This document shows, one piece after another, positions 15,886-24,130 of a DNA stretch of 64,000 nucleotides (position 1 is the stretch's first letter; each line of letters begins with the position of its first letter). Source of the stretch: Actinacidiphila glaucinigra. Lineage in GTDB: Bacteria > Actinomycetota > Actinomycetes > Streptomycetales > Streptomycetaceae. Made by a program: the position numbers and the translations under genes. The stretch spans positions 17,924 through 81,923 of the forward strand of contig NZ_FZOF01000021.1 of NCBI RefSeq assembly GCF_900188405.1, given 5' to 3'. Under the pieces are notes generated by a model, which was not told the origin of the DNA, made no database searches, and saw only the letters and a program-made list of their open reading frames with translations.

Positions 15886-18800
15886 CTATGGCTTGAGCTC
15901 GCACTTCACCGTGGTGCCGGAAGCGTCGCAGTCGTCCAGGCCGGGGACGTCGACCCAATATGGGTCGGTGTCCAACATTCTGAACTCCGGCACGAAGGTG
16001 GAACCGAAGCGATTCATGGCGGCCGAGTTGATCCATCCGGACATCGACGACCGGCCGCAGACCTCCGACCACGTCGGATCGGCGTAGCGGAGGTCGTTGT
16101 ACAGCATGTCCCTTGTGGCGTAGGTCTGTACGCATTCGGCGCCGCGCAGTTCACCGACCGGGTTGGTGCCTCCGAGCAGCGAGGGCATGCCGCCGGACTG
16201 GTACGTGGCGTTGAACGCGTACTCGTCGCACGACTTGGTGTCCGGGGTACCGGTCGACACGAGTTCGTCGAACGTCCCGGTCTGCGGGTGCTTGACGAAC
16301 TTGCCCTTGCCCGTCCGGGGACAGATCACCTTGCGGTTCTCCTTGTCTGGGACGATGTTGGGCGCGTTCCGCTCCTGGTTGGGCAGATAGGTCAGCGGGT
16401 GCAGTGGATCGCGTCCGTAGTTGCTGGGCATCTTCTCCTGCATCAGCCAGGCGTGCGCGGCCGCAGCAGGGGACTTCGCACTATTGATCACGTAACCCGG
16501 CACGTACTGCGGGAAGACGCAACCCGGAACCTTGTTTCCCGGCAGCTTTGCCTTGTCGCACCGGGCGAGGAACGTCGGGGTTGCCAGGTAGGGGTCGACC
16601 GGTCCGGCGCCGGGCAACTGCGAGGTGTAAAAGCCCGAGATGCTGAGGGGCAGTTGCTTGGAAAGGTCCGCATCCTTGGCGCTTGTGGCGTTCGGCACGC
16701 TGCCGTTCCACTTGAGTGTGGCGTTGCCCTGCGCGAGGTCGCCGTCGAGTGAACCCGCCCACGAGGGCGACCGGCCGGACTCCCAGTCGAAACCTGTCTC
16801 GCCGTCGGTTTCCGTGCAGGCTGTGCCCGGGCACAGGGCGCCCACGTTGAAGTCGATGGCATCGGGCTGCGCCGGATACGGCAGGTAGGGGGCGTAGGAA
16901 CCCGCGATGGGGGTGAACTGCAACCACTGCTTGATCTCGTCGCCCTCACGATTCAGCTTGATCTGCCACATCAGCTCGAATTCCTGGTGGTAGATCTTGG
17001 GCGGGGAGGAGGACGTGTCCGTGTGCGTGACCTCCCACAGGTAGAGCAGGCAGGCCTCGTCACGGGTGAAGTAGGACTTTTGCGCCGTCAGCGTCGGGTC
17101 GCACCACCTGTCGGTAATCACGGGGCCGGTGTAGGCCGCGGCCGCCCTGGCGGCACCGGTGCTGCTCTGGCCCGTGGCATCCGCCTCGGCCTTCTTCAAG
17201 GCCTCTGCTGCCGCCTTCGTGCGCTGCTGGAGCGGCGTCACCTTGAGGGTCGTTCCGTTCTTTTCGGACGTCCTCGGGGCAGAGTTGGCGAGCGATTCCC
17301 AGCCGCGCCAACCGAAGGCCGGCATAGGGTCGTTGAGGTACTGGGGCTCCGTCGCGTCCTTGTTCGGGGTCGGCAGCTTGATCTCGACCGTGTGCGGCCG
17401 GGTCACGTCGGCCCCACCCGCGATGAAGCCATATGGCAGGACAGGACCGGCGTTCTCGGCACGGTCGACGGGCTGCAACTCGAGCTCGTGGCCACCGTCC
17501 TCGGCCGGGGTCGCCGACAATGTGGCCGTCGTGCCCGAGCCCGCCGCGGTTGTCGGGGCGCTGGAGAAGGCGCCGGAGTCCGGGACGTCGTCGCCGTCGG
17601 TGTCGGCTCCATCCAAACGGTAACGGATCGTGTTGGCATCACTGGACGCTGCCACGGTCCATGTGCCAGGTGTGCCGGCACCGCCTCCCACCCAGTCCTC
17701 CGGATAGGTGGAGGACGTCACCGACGACGGAGCCGTAGGTGCGGTGGTGTCGACCACGAATTGTGTCCATGGGGACCAGGAGAGGTTGTAGTGAGTGCCG
17801 TCGTAGGCGTTGGTGCGGAACTTGTAGGTTTTGCCGTTCTGGAGCTGTCCCGCTGGGACGGTAACGCTGACGGGTTTGCCCTGCTCCCCGAAGTTGGAGA
17901 CGAGGAGGCCTTCGCCCGCCGGAGTGGTGATGGGGGTGTCGGTGGCGGCGTCGTAGACCTGGAAGGTGCCGTTGACGGTGTCGCCGTCGGGGTCGGTGAA
18001 GGTGTCACGCAGGGTTGGCGTCGTCGTGTTCACCGCCCACACACCGGCGTAGGACTTAAAGGGTGCGCCTGCCTGACGGTTGGTGCCGTCGGAGGGACGG
18101 TAGTTGTATGTGACGGTCAGCTTCGGCTGGTTCGTGGTGGCGTTGCCGGAGTTGACGCGCTTCCAAGCGCGGGTGTCGTCACTGATGGCGCGTAGGCCCA
18201 TGTAGCCACGGGTGGCCTTTGCCGAGGCCCAGGTCTGGACGAGGGTGTCGACGTCGGCGTTGATCCACCCGTCGGGCTGGGTGGCGGCGCAGTCGGTGTT
18301 GCCTCGTGTCTGGGTGGAGGAGTGGTACTGAGCGTTCCAGGTGGGCTGGTTGGTCCACCGGGATGAGGTCGACGCCGCAGTGGTGTCCCAGATGGTCCAG
18401 GACTGCGCGGTGCAGTCGGTGTTGCCAGAGTGGAAGTTCCACAGCGCCAGGTTCGTGTCGGTGATCAACGCGTCTTGGATGGGCGTGGTGTTCCAGTGGA
18501 TGAACGATCGGGCCACGCGCGTGGTGCCATCGGCGTTGGTGGTGCCTGGGTTGCCGAAGTCGAGCTCGGTGTCGGCAGACCAGTCGACCGTCTCACCGCG
18601 CTGCACGTAGGTGTCGAACGTGGACGCCAGGGCGGAGGTAGAAGGATCCACGGTGACCGGATACGTGGTCTTCGGGTCGGAGAGGAAATCCGGGCTGGGC
18701 GTGACGACCAGGTCGACACGGCCGGCGCCCTTGTTCACGACCTTCATGCCGACGCGGGCCCGGCGGGTGTGCTCGCCGGACCGCTTGTCCACCGTGGCGT

Positions 18801-19638
18801 CCCACATGACTGGGGTCGGCATCGTCGCGCGCCGCTCACCGGTCTCAGCGTCGGTGAACGTCACCGACCCGTCCGTGTTCGCCTTGGCCTTCAAACCCTT
18901 GGCCTTGACCGGCAGCGTGTAGGAGTAGGAACCGGAAGGCTTCTTGTTGATTTCCACGAACTGCTCGAAGCCGGTCCTGGTGGCCTCGACGACGACGTCG
19001 GCGCCGGGCACGGCCTCACGGTAGCGGGCCGTAGTGCCGTTCAGCTCTGGCGCGGGAAGGCCTCCCTTCCACTGCAGTGTCACCGTCTGATCACCGCTGC
19101 CGAGGGTGACGAGGTCCCGCGGGGCGGCGTCTTGCGCGGCCGCCAGGGTGCGGGGAGCGGTGCCGCCCTTGCCCCCCAGACGTAGCCCGTTGGGGTGTTC
19201 CTTCGCCATCACTGTGCCGTCGCCAGCCCGGGTCAGGGCGACGTCGACCTTGCGCCACTTACCGCCACGCCAGACCCGCTCGGGCCCAGAGGTCAGGTCG
19301 GTGGTCAGGGTGCCATCCGGGTTCGCAACCGTGTACGAGGTGGCCGTCGTCTCGTCATAGGCAACGACCTTCTTGCCGGTCCTCTTCGCCTCGAGGATCG
19401 CCCACGCCTTCGAGCCCTTGGCATGTTGAGCGGCCCAGTCCATGTCGGCGTCAAGGATCTCCGCCTCGGAAGGCTGGGAGACCGCAGCCTGCTCGCTACC
19501 GCGCTCCTTCGCAGGAGCCGCGGCGGCCTGGCCCGTAACGGCAATGCCAGCCTCGGCGATCAGCAGCAGTGCGGCCGCCGCTGCAATCTGATTGCGTCGT
19601 CTCCGTCTTGTCGCGGTGGATCGTATAGATGGATACAC
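15886..19638 (-). CDS. Secreted DNRLRE protein with C-terminal NucA/NucB-like nuclease
   Basis: 1250 residues. A signal peptide (basic residues 10-16, hydrophobic 18-40) is followed by a beta-rich region, a DNRLRE domain at about 335-515 (STFDTYVQRGE, FIHWNTTPI, SRWTNQPTW), Fibronectin-III-like repeats, and a C-terminal domain of about 150 residues. That last part has SCDEYAFNATY (CDEY at 1137-1140) and a later NSAAMNRFGS...LDTDPYWV segment, both matching the NucA/NucB DNase pattern (CDEYPFAST; NNxxGxxLGxFxxxxRxLDxDPFxV). DNRLRE proteins with toxic tips are known among polymorphic toxins. It is most likely an exported antibacterial DNase; an extracellular scavenging nuclease is the alternative. 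The start is followed by no upstream partner gene. Confidence 0.8.
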   Translation of the reverse strand: MYPSIRSTATRRRRRNQIAAAAALLLIAEAGIAVTGQAAAAPAKERGSEQAAVSQPSEAEILDADMDWAAQHAKGSKAWAILEAKRTGKKVVAYDETTATSYTVANPDGTLTTDLTSGPERVWRGGKWRKVDVALTRAGDGTVMAKEHPNGLRLGGKGGTAPRTLAAAQDAAPRDLVTLGSGDQTVTLQWKGGLPAPELNGTTARYREAVPGADVVVEATRTGFEQFVEINKKPSGSYSYTLPVKAKGLKAKANTDGSVTFTDAETGERRATMPTPVMWDATVDKRSGEHTRRARVGMKVVNKGAGRVDLVVTPSPDFLSDPKTTYPVTVDPSTSALASTFDTYVQRGETVDWSADTELDFGNPGTTNADGTTRVARSFIHWNTTPIQDALITDTNLALWNFHSGNTDCTAQSWTIWDTTAASTSSRWTNQPTWNAQYHSSTQTRGNTDCAATQPDGWINADVDTLVQTWASAKATRGYMGLRAISDDTRAWKRVNSGNATTNQPKLTVTYNYRPSDGTNRQAGAPFKSYAGVWAVNTTTPTLRDTFTDPDGDTVNGTFQVYDAATDTPITTPAGEGLLVSNFGEQGKPVSVTVPAGQLQNGKTYKFRTNAYDGTHYNLSWSPWTQFVVDTTAPTAPSSVTSSTYPEDWVGGGAGTPGTWTVAASSDANTIRYRLDGADTDGDDVPDSGAFSSAPTTAAGSGTTATLSATPAEDGGHELELQPVDRAENAGPVLPYGFIAGGADVTRPHTVEIKLPTPNKDATEPQYLNDPMPAFGWRGWESLANSAPRTSEKNGTTLKVTPLQQRTKAAAEALKKAEADATGQSSTGAARAAAAYTGPVITDRWCDPTLTAQKSYFTRDEACLLYLWEVTHTDTSSSPPKIYHQEFELMWQIKLNREGDEIKQWLQFTPIAGSYAPYLPYPAQPDAIDFNVGALCPGTACTETDGETGFDWESGRSPSWAGSLDGDLAQGNATLKWNGSVPNATSAKDADLSKQLPLSISGFYTSQLPGAGPVDPYLATPTFLARCDKAKLPGNKVPGCVFPQYVPGYVINSAKSPAAAAHAWLMQEKMPSNYGRDPLHPLTYLPNQERNAPNIVPDKENRKVICPRTGKGKFVKHPQTGTFDELVSTGTPDTKSCDEYAFNATYQSGGMPSLLGGTNPVGELRGAECVQTYATRDMLYNDLRYADPTWSEVCGRSSMSGWINSAAMNRFGSTFVPEFRMLDTDPYWVDVPGLDDCDASGTTVKCELKP

Positions 19639-19871
19639 GAAGTGCAGTGCCCTTCCTCATCGGTCAGCTCAAAGTCTGTGCAAAGTTGCACCGACGGCAG
19701 TGACCCTAGGTAGGAAGATCCGCACTGATGAAGCTGGATTCAGGACACGTGCATGCGTCAACTACAACGCTCAGAACGAATCCGTGACACCACTGGACGC
19801 CCCCATGGTTAAACGTCAGGTTGCTCACAGGGCGCGGTCTGGCCCGTACGCACGGGGCCAAGAGGCGCAGG
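19639..19871. other. Upstream region of the nuclease-toxin gene
   Basis: About 230 bp with lower GC than the neighbours. It must hold the promoter of the leftward toxin gene, but I see no clear -10/-35 pair or dyad and no gene. Confidence 0.4.
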
Positions 19872-20153
19872 CTAAAGGCCCCTTCTCGCTTGCTGTGTGA
19901 GCTCGCCGATCCACAACAGAAGGGAGTCATGGTGCTCTATAAAGGCTATCTCCGGAACGTAACCGACAAAGCAGGTCCATTCAGGGTCTGTCCCTAAGTC
20001 GGCGTGACTTAAAAGCAGTGCTTGCTGGATGCGTGACGCACGGATATGACGTTCCTTCGCCTGGATGCCCTGGATGGCTGCCTTACGGCACCTGGCCCGG
20101 CAGGACACCATGACTTGAGGTGGAGACGTCCGTGAACTCTTTTCCAACTTCAC
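19872..20153 (-). CDS. Possible small protein in a low-GC pocket
   Basis: 93 codons from GTG 20153. The first third is basic, the second part reads as a plausible fold (GTDPEWTCFVGYVPEIAFIE, then a hydrophobic SLLLWIGEL). Base composition is distinctly less GC-rich and codon use less Streptomyces-like than in surrounding genes, which points either to transferred DNA or to a decayed gene. No family recognised and no good ribosome site. The inverted repeat at 20150-20179 overlaps the start. Confidence 0.3.
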   Translation of the reverse strand: MKLEKSSRTSPPQVMVSCRARCRKAAIQGIQAKERHIRASRIQQALLLSHADLGTDPEWTCFVGYVPEIAFIEHHDSLLLWIGELTQQARRGL

Positions 20154-20179
20154 GCTGAACCTGTCAGGGTTCAGCGTGA
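20150..20179. repeat. Perfect inverted repeat (hairpin)
   Basis: CACGCTGAAC (20151-20160) and GTTCAGCGTG (20169-20178) form a perfect 10-bp stem, extended by a T-A pair at 20150/20179, around the 8-nt loop CTGTCAGG. It may be a terminator or an operator; its meaning depends on whether the gene at 19872-20153 is real. Confidence 0.6.
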
Positions 20180-20273
20180 GGGTGATCTAGTCGGGTCTGC
20201 GATCTAGTTGGCGCTGCGTGGCGGTGCGGCGGGGAGCGTCGCCATACTGGCCCACTTACGAGATGAGGAGTCC

Positions 20274-20894
20274 ATGGCCGACGGTCCGTCGTGCACCGTG
20301 GGGACTCCGTTTCGACCGAGAGGCCGGCAAGTGGACCGTGATGAGGCGCGTACCAGGTGGAGCGGGTGGCGCAGCCGGGAGATCGAGATCTCGGAGGATC
20401 TGCCGGAGCGGCCGGTACCGGTGGAGATCAGGGGCGGGTGGACGAGCAACTTCCAGATATTTCCGCTGCGGAGGACGTCCTCGGAGATCGTCACAGGAGG
20501 CGAATTGGGCTGGACCAGGGGTGTCCGGCCGACCCGGGCCGTCGTGCCCGCCGGCTTCAACTCCCTGCGGGTGGTTCGCCGGTGCCCGGGGCGCAGTGTC
20601 GGTGGGGTCGCCCGCTGGCGGCTGTCGGTGCTCTCTGGTGAGGAACTGCCGCATCTCTCGGGGACGGTGTCCGGCAGTGGAGCCGCCGTGTTCCGCTACG
20701 AAGGTGGACCGGCCGGTGTGGCCTTCGACTTCCATTCTGAACTCGCGGCCAATGCCCTGGTGTTCAACCGGGCCAGGGGCGGGGAGGCGATCCACCTCTC
20801 CCGGCATTCCCAGTTCAAGGGTGTGGGCCGGTTGCCCGGTGCGGGGTTCCTGAGCGTTCCCGACTGCCGGCGGTGGGTCGTCAAGGTCCTTTGA
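20274..20894 (+). CDS. Hypothetical protein
   Basis: 206 residues from ATG 20274, chosen because GATGAGGAG lies just upstream; an earlier in-frame start at 20208 has no such site. The chain from about residue 50 on has an alternating strand pattern with a Trp-Thr-Phe-like core (GGWTSNFQIFPL, ARWRLSVL) and ends in RRWVVKVL, suggesting a compact beta-sandwich. No enzyme motif, membrane segment or signal peptide. The first 45 residues are less protein-like, so a frameshift or a later start is possible. Confidence 0.55.
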   Translation: MADGPSCTVGTPFRPRGRQVDRDEARTRWSGWRSREIEISEDLPERPVPVEIRGGWTSNFQIFPLRRTSSEIVTGGELGWTRGVRPTRAVVPAGFNSLRVVRRCPGRSVGGVARWRLSVLSGEELPHLSGTVSGSGAAVFRYEGGPAGVAFDFHSELAANALVFNRARGGEAIHLSRHSQFKGVGRLPGAGFLSVPDCRRWVVKVL

Positions 20895-20906
20895 GGGCCG
20901 CACCAG

Positions 20907-20930
20907 GGGTCGCTCCGACCGGAGCGACCC
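20907..20930. terminator. Terminator-like hairpin between convergent genes
   Basis: GGGTCGCTCC (20907-20916) pairs perfectly with GGAGCGACCC (20921-20930) around GACC. It sits in the 75-bp gap between stops at 20894 and 20970 and can serve both directions. Confidence 0.65.
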
Positions 20931-20969
20931 GGACGCTTCCCGCGGGCCCCTCGGCTGCGGCGGCACGGG

Positions 20970-21383
20970 TCAGGCGGGAAGCCAGCCGGGCCACCACGGA
21001 GGTATGTTGCTCGGCGGACAGAGCCCCGAATCGCCGGGATAACCGTCGGGGGTTCCCTCCACCATGAAGTACCAGTCCGCCAGCAACGCCAGCGCCGTCA
21101 CGACCAGCAGCAGCGGCACACAGACGCGCAGGAGGGTCGGCGCGCGGAACGTCGCAATCCAGCCCGCACCGTGCACGACGAGCGCGCACAGGCCGTAGCC
21201 GATGACACTCGCAGGGAGTTCGACGACCACGAGCCCGAGCTTCTGGCCCGGTTCGAACGCGGCATCGCAGTACGCGCGCGCGTTGACGACCAGCAGCCAG
21301 GCGCCGTAGCCCGCGAACATCCCGAGGACGGGTGCGCCGACCCACAGGATCCTGCCGTATGACCGCGACTTGCTTTGGCTCAT
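20970..21383 (-). CDS. Polytopic membrane protein, unknown function
   Basis: 137 residues from ATG 21383; a GTG at 21413 would add ten residues. Three hydrophobic helices are visible (about 14-32, 55-75, 83-102), followed by a Pro/Gly/Trp-rich tail of about 30 residues that should be outside or at the surface. No conserved motif is recognised. The gene is convergent with 20274-20894 and precedes nothing on its own strand within 100 bp. Confidence 0.6.
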   Translation of the reverse strand: MSQSKSRSYGRILWVGAPVLGMFAGYGAWLLVVNARAYCDAAFEPGQKLGLVVVELPASVIGYGLCALVVHGAGWIATFRAPTLLRVCVPLLLVVTALALLADWYFMVEGTPDGYPGDSGLCPPSNIPPWWPGWLPA

Positions 21384-21491
21384 GATCGAACAAGACGCCT
21401 GGGCATGCCTCACAGTTGCACGCGCCTTGCCGCTGCGGCGCGAGGCCCCGGGGACGTCTTCCGTGCCGCCCGGGAGCCGGGATGCCGCGCG

Positions 21492-21914
21492 CTACAAGAC
21501 CCACAGGGCGGCGTCGACGGCGATGAGCACGAATCCCAGGGTCAGTCCGATGAAGCCGTTCTTCTTCACCCGGTCCACGGTTTCGGCGGCGCCTTCCGCT
21601 CTGTCCCGTCGGGCCGAATTGAGCATCATGACGGCCAGCAGCAGACTGATCAAGCCGACTGCTCCGAGGAAGACCCCGGCGAGCCTGCCGAGCACGAGCA
21701 GTGTTCCCGCTTCCGTCGCGGCGATCAATGGGCGCACCGCGTGGCCGTCCTCGTCGGCGCCGTGCGAACCGTGACGGAAACGGTAGGGGCCCCCATACCT
21801 GGGCAGCGATCTGCTCGGGGGTGGGTTCGACAGGAAGAGGGTTGGAGCGATCCGCGTCGTCGCTGCTGACGACGCGGATGGCGGTCTGACCTGTGTCGAG
21901 CCTACGGCTGTCAT
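21492..21914 (-). CDS. Two-helix membrane protein, unknown function
   Basis: 140 residues. The first 65 residues are polar and Ser/Pro/Arg-rich, possibly partly upstream of the true start; then hydrophobic helices at about 70-97 (LLVLGRLAGVFLGAVGLISL) and 120-140. The C-terminus ends inside the second helix. The linker with DRAEGAAETVDRVKK is charged. Looks like a small integral membrane protein; function not recognised. Confidence 0.5.
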   Translation of the reverse strand: MTAVGSTQVRPPSASSAATTRIAPTLFLSNPPPSRSLPRYGGPYRFRHGSHGADEDGHAVRPLIAATEAGTLLVLGRLAGVFLGAVGLISLLLAVMMLNSARRDRAEGAAETVDRVKKNGFIGLTLGFVLIAVDAALWVL

Positions 21915-21983
21915 TGCCGCGTGGCAGTGTAGGGGTGTGGTCCCGCCGCGTTACGTCGCCCGTCGCGGCAGGGCCACTCGCGT

Positions 21984-22292
21984 CTACTCGGCGCCGTGCG
22001 CGGTGCAGATCTCGTTAATCCGGCGGGCTAGGTCGAAGTCGGCGGCGGTCAGCCGGTTACCCATGTCGTGCGTGGTGATCGCGAATTTCACGGTCTCCCA
22101 CCGCAGGTCAATGTCGGCGTGGTGCCCGATGAGCCGCTCGATGTCGGCGACGTGCACGATGAGCGCAACTCCGCCGTGATACCGACCGGTGCGGAAGGTG
22201 CGCACGATCTCGTCGCCCACGCGCTCCCACCCCGGCAGCCCGGACAGCTCCCGCTCGATCTCCTCATCGGACAGTACAGGCGCCTCGGCCAT
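21984..22292 (-). CDS. 4a-hydroxytetrahydrobiopterin dehydratase (PCD/DCoH-like)
   Basis: 102 residues, the usual size. The PCD fold is recognisable in LSGLPGWERVGDEIVRTF, then IERLIGHHADIDLRWETV with the conserved His-His-x-Asp, and THDMGNRLTAADFDLARRIN. The enzyme dehydrates the carbinolamine form of tetrahydropterin produced by pterin-dependent hydroxylases; in many Streptomyces it is a stand-alone gene, as here. The usual Pro after the His pair is Ala. The gene lies 3 bp after the end of a decayed regulator on the same strand, so it may be expressed from within that remnant. Confidence 0.88.
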   Translation of the reverse strand: MAEAPVLSDEEIERELSGLPGWERVGDEIVRTFRTGRYHGGVALIVHVADIERLIGHHADIDLRWETVKFAITTHDMGNRLTAADFDLARRINEICTAHGAE

Positions 22293-22295
22293 GGC

Positions 22296-23186
22296 TTACC
22301 CCTCCACGACGGTCGCCAGAACCTCCGTCAGGTCCCGGCCGACCGGCGCATCATGCCACGGCCGCATGGCCTGTTCGAGAGTCCGCAGCTGCCGCCGCAT
22401 CCGGGCGCTGCCCGTCTCGACGGCGACGGTCGCGACCTCGCGGGCGATCTCGACGGCCTGCTCCGGGTCCTGCGCGGCGGCCGCGGCGGTCGCCTGGCGG
22501 GCCATATACACCCCGCGGTCCCGGCGAGCCGTCGTCGGTACGGCGTCGAGGACTTGGGTCCACAGGTCGCCTGCCTCGCGGCCGAGGCCGAGCCGGCCGT
22601 AGCAGGTGGCGCGCTGTACTTCGAGGTAGCCGGGCGTGCGGCGGCACGCGTTGCCCTACGGCAGGTCGTCGTCGACGCGGCCGACGATGTACGAAGCCTC
22701 GTCGATGAGCCGGTCGACGGCGGTTCGGTCGCCAGTCAGGGATGCGCCGTGGGCCTGCTGTTGCAGAGACATCACGGCCACCTTCGGCGCGAGCTCGCGG
22801 CGGTAGTCGAGCGCGGCCTCGCACAGGTCGATCACGCCATGCCCGTCACCGAGGTCGGTCCGTACCTACGCCAGGTTCACGAGCGAGTACCCGACGAGGT
22901 TCACGTCACGGGACCGCATGGCGATCTCCTGCGTTATGCCCCACCAGAAGCTCGCGGCGCCAAGGTCGCCGGCGTCCTGGTACAGCCAGCCAACGAGGGC
23001 AGCGTAGGCGGCGCCGACGCGGAGCAGACCGCGCCGGGTCTCGCCGTGCGCGACGCGGACGTGCCGGTCGATGACGGCGTACAGCACGGCACCACGGGCC
23101 CAGGCGCCGCAGCGCCGCACATCGGCCAGCCAGCCACAGCACCGCTGTGCCGGGGCCATGCGGGCAGGGCGCCCTGATTTGGCGAT
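22296..23186 (-). pseudogene. Decayed TPR-type regulator, two in-frame TAG codons
   Basis: One minus-strand frame encodes the C-terminal helical-repeat part of an actinobacterial XRE/TPR regulator (for example AAYAALVGWLYQDAGDLG, TDLGDGHGVIDLCEAAL, EVQRATCYGRLGLGREAGDL, ending VGRDLTEVLATVVEG). It is interrupted by TAG at 22866-22868 and TAG at 22656-22658 without a frame change, and the N-terminal helix-turn-helix part is missing: an in-frame stop occurs at 23187-23189. It resembles the intact regulator at 24131-25507 in type. Two independent nonsense codons and a missing start make it non-functional. Confidence 0.8.
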
Positions 23187-23191
23187 CTATG

Positions 23192-24097
23192 TCAGAGGAT
23201 GTTCCATCGCGATTGCCATTCCTGACGGTGTAGACCCTCGACACGTTGCCGCACTTCATTCAGGCTGTTCGGGTTGTGGTGGACTTTGCGGGCATTCGTG
23301 GTGATCATCCGTAGCTCGCGGATGGCCGTCAGTGTGCGGTAACCCGACCAGCGGGTCACGTCCCAACCGTATGCGTCAGCAAATGCCGCGTAGTGGGCCT
23401 GCCCGTGGCCGAAACGCCTGCAGTGAACCTCGACGGTGACTAGGTCCCACTCGGGTTGGCCAATGGCTGCGGTGTCCCAGTCGCAGAGGAGGGTCTCGCC
23501 AGCGCCAGCGTGTAGGGCATTGCGGTGTTGTGGATCGCCTTGGATTACCCCGTGCGGTAGTGCAAATTCCACCTCGCTGAGATCCGACTTGAGCCGATCG
23601 GTGAGTTCAGTGAGGAAGAGGATTTCCTGGTCGGGAAGGCATGTGATGGCTGTCAGGGATCGGTGGATTGCGGCGATGTTGTCGTGTGCAGGAAGGTCAA
23701 TGGGCGGAGTGGGCAGCGTGTGTAGCGCATATAGAGGCTTTGCCAACTGGGCTGCAGCGACAGGATGATTGGGTTGGGGGAGATACGTCCAGAAGGTGAT
23801 GGCGTGTTGATCGACAACGACAGGTTGATCGACTGGGTGCAGGGGGGCCGTGGGAAATCCGGCCTCGGTAAGCCAGCGGACAAATCTGACAGTGCGTGTG
23901 ACGTGGTCGATGGGCGAGCCCTTCCGTGCGATCTTGACTACGACGTTCTCTGCGTTGAGGTGGACAACTGCATTGGTGTGTCCGCGCAAGAGGCGAGCGT
24001 CTGCAGTGTTGAGGCCAACGATCGAGCAGCCTCGGTCCAGCACGCGCCGCATCTCAGCCTCGTCAAACCCGCCGGGCGCCGGCGTCGTGTCTGTCAT
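23192..24097 (-). CDS. Aminoglycoside phosphotransferase-like (APH) kinase
   Basis: 301 residues. Kinase-like landmarks: NVVVKIARKG with the ATP-binding Lys, a central GVIQGDPQHRNALHA (catalytic Asp in GDxxxxN), and LLCDWDTAAIGQPEWDL with the metal-binding Asp. Family members phosphorylate small molecules such as aminoglycosides, homoserine or choline; the substrate here cannot be told. The gene follows the XRE/TPR regulator with a 33-bp gap on the same strand, so the two are probably co-transcribed. GC content is slightly lower than in the neighbours. Confidence 0.8.
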   Translation of the reverse strand: MTDTTPAPGGFDEAEMRRVLDRGCSIVGLNTADARLLRGHTNAVVHLNAENVVVKIARKGSPIDHVTRTVRFVRWLTEAGFPTAPLHPVDQPVVVDQHAITFWTYLPQPNHPVAAAQLAKPLYALHTLPTPPIDLPAHDNIAAIHRSLTAITCLPDQEILFLTELTDRLKSDLSEVEFALPHGVIQGDPQHRNALHAGAGETLLCDWDTAAIGQPEWDLVTVEVHCRRFGHGQAHYAAFADAYGWDVTRWSGYRTLTAIRELRMITTNARKVHHNPNSLNEVRQRVEGLHRQEWQSRWNIL

Positions 24098-24130
24098 GAC
24101 ACCCAGGCTCGCCGACTTTCCGCGTCGCTG

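Noticed and set aside
16987..18195. A 402-codon plus-strand frame opposite the DNRLRE protein
   Set aside because: Gly/Val-rich antisense of a repetitive beta protein; not gene-like.
22656..22868. Amber readthrough or recoding in the regulator remnant
   Set aside because: The N-terminal domain and start are also missing, so simple decay explains the data.
22068..23177. A 369-codon plus-strand frame opposite the decayed regulator and pterin dehydratase
   Set aside because: It covers two recognisable minus-strand coding sequences and has no homologue-like motifs.
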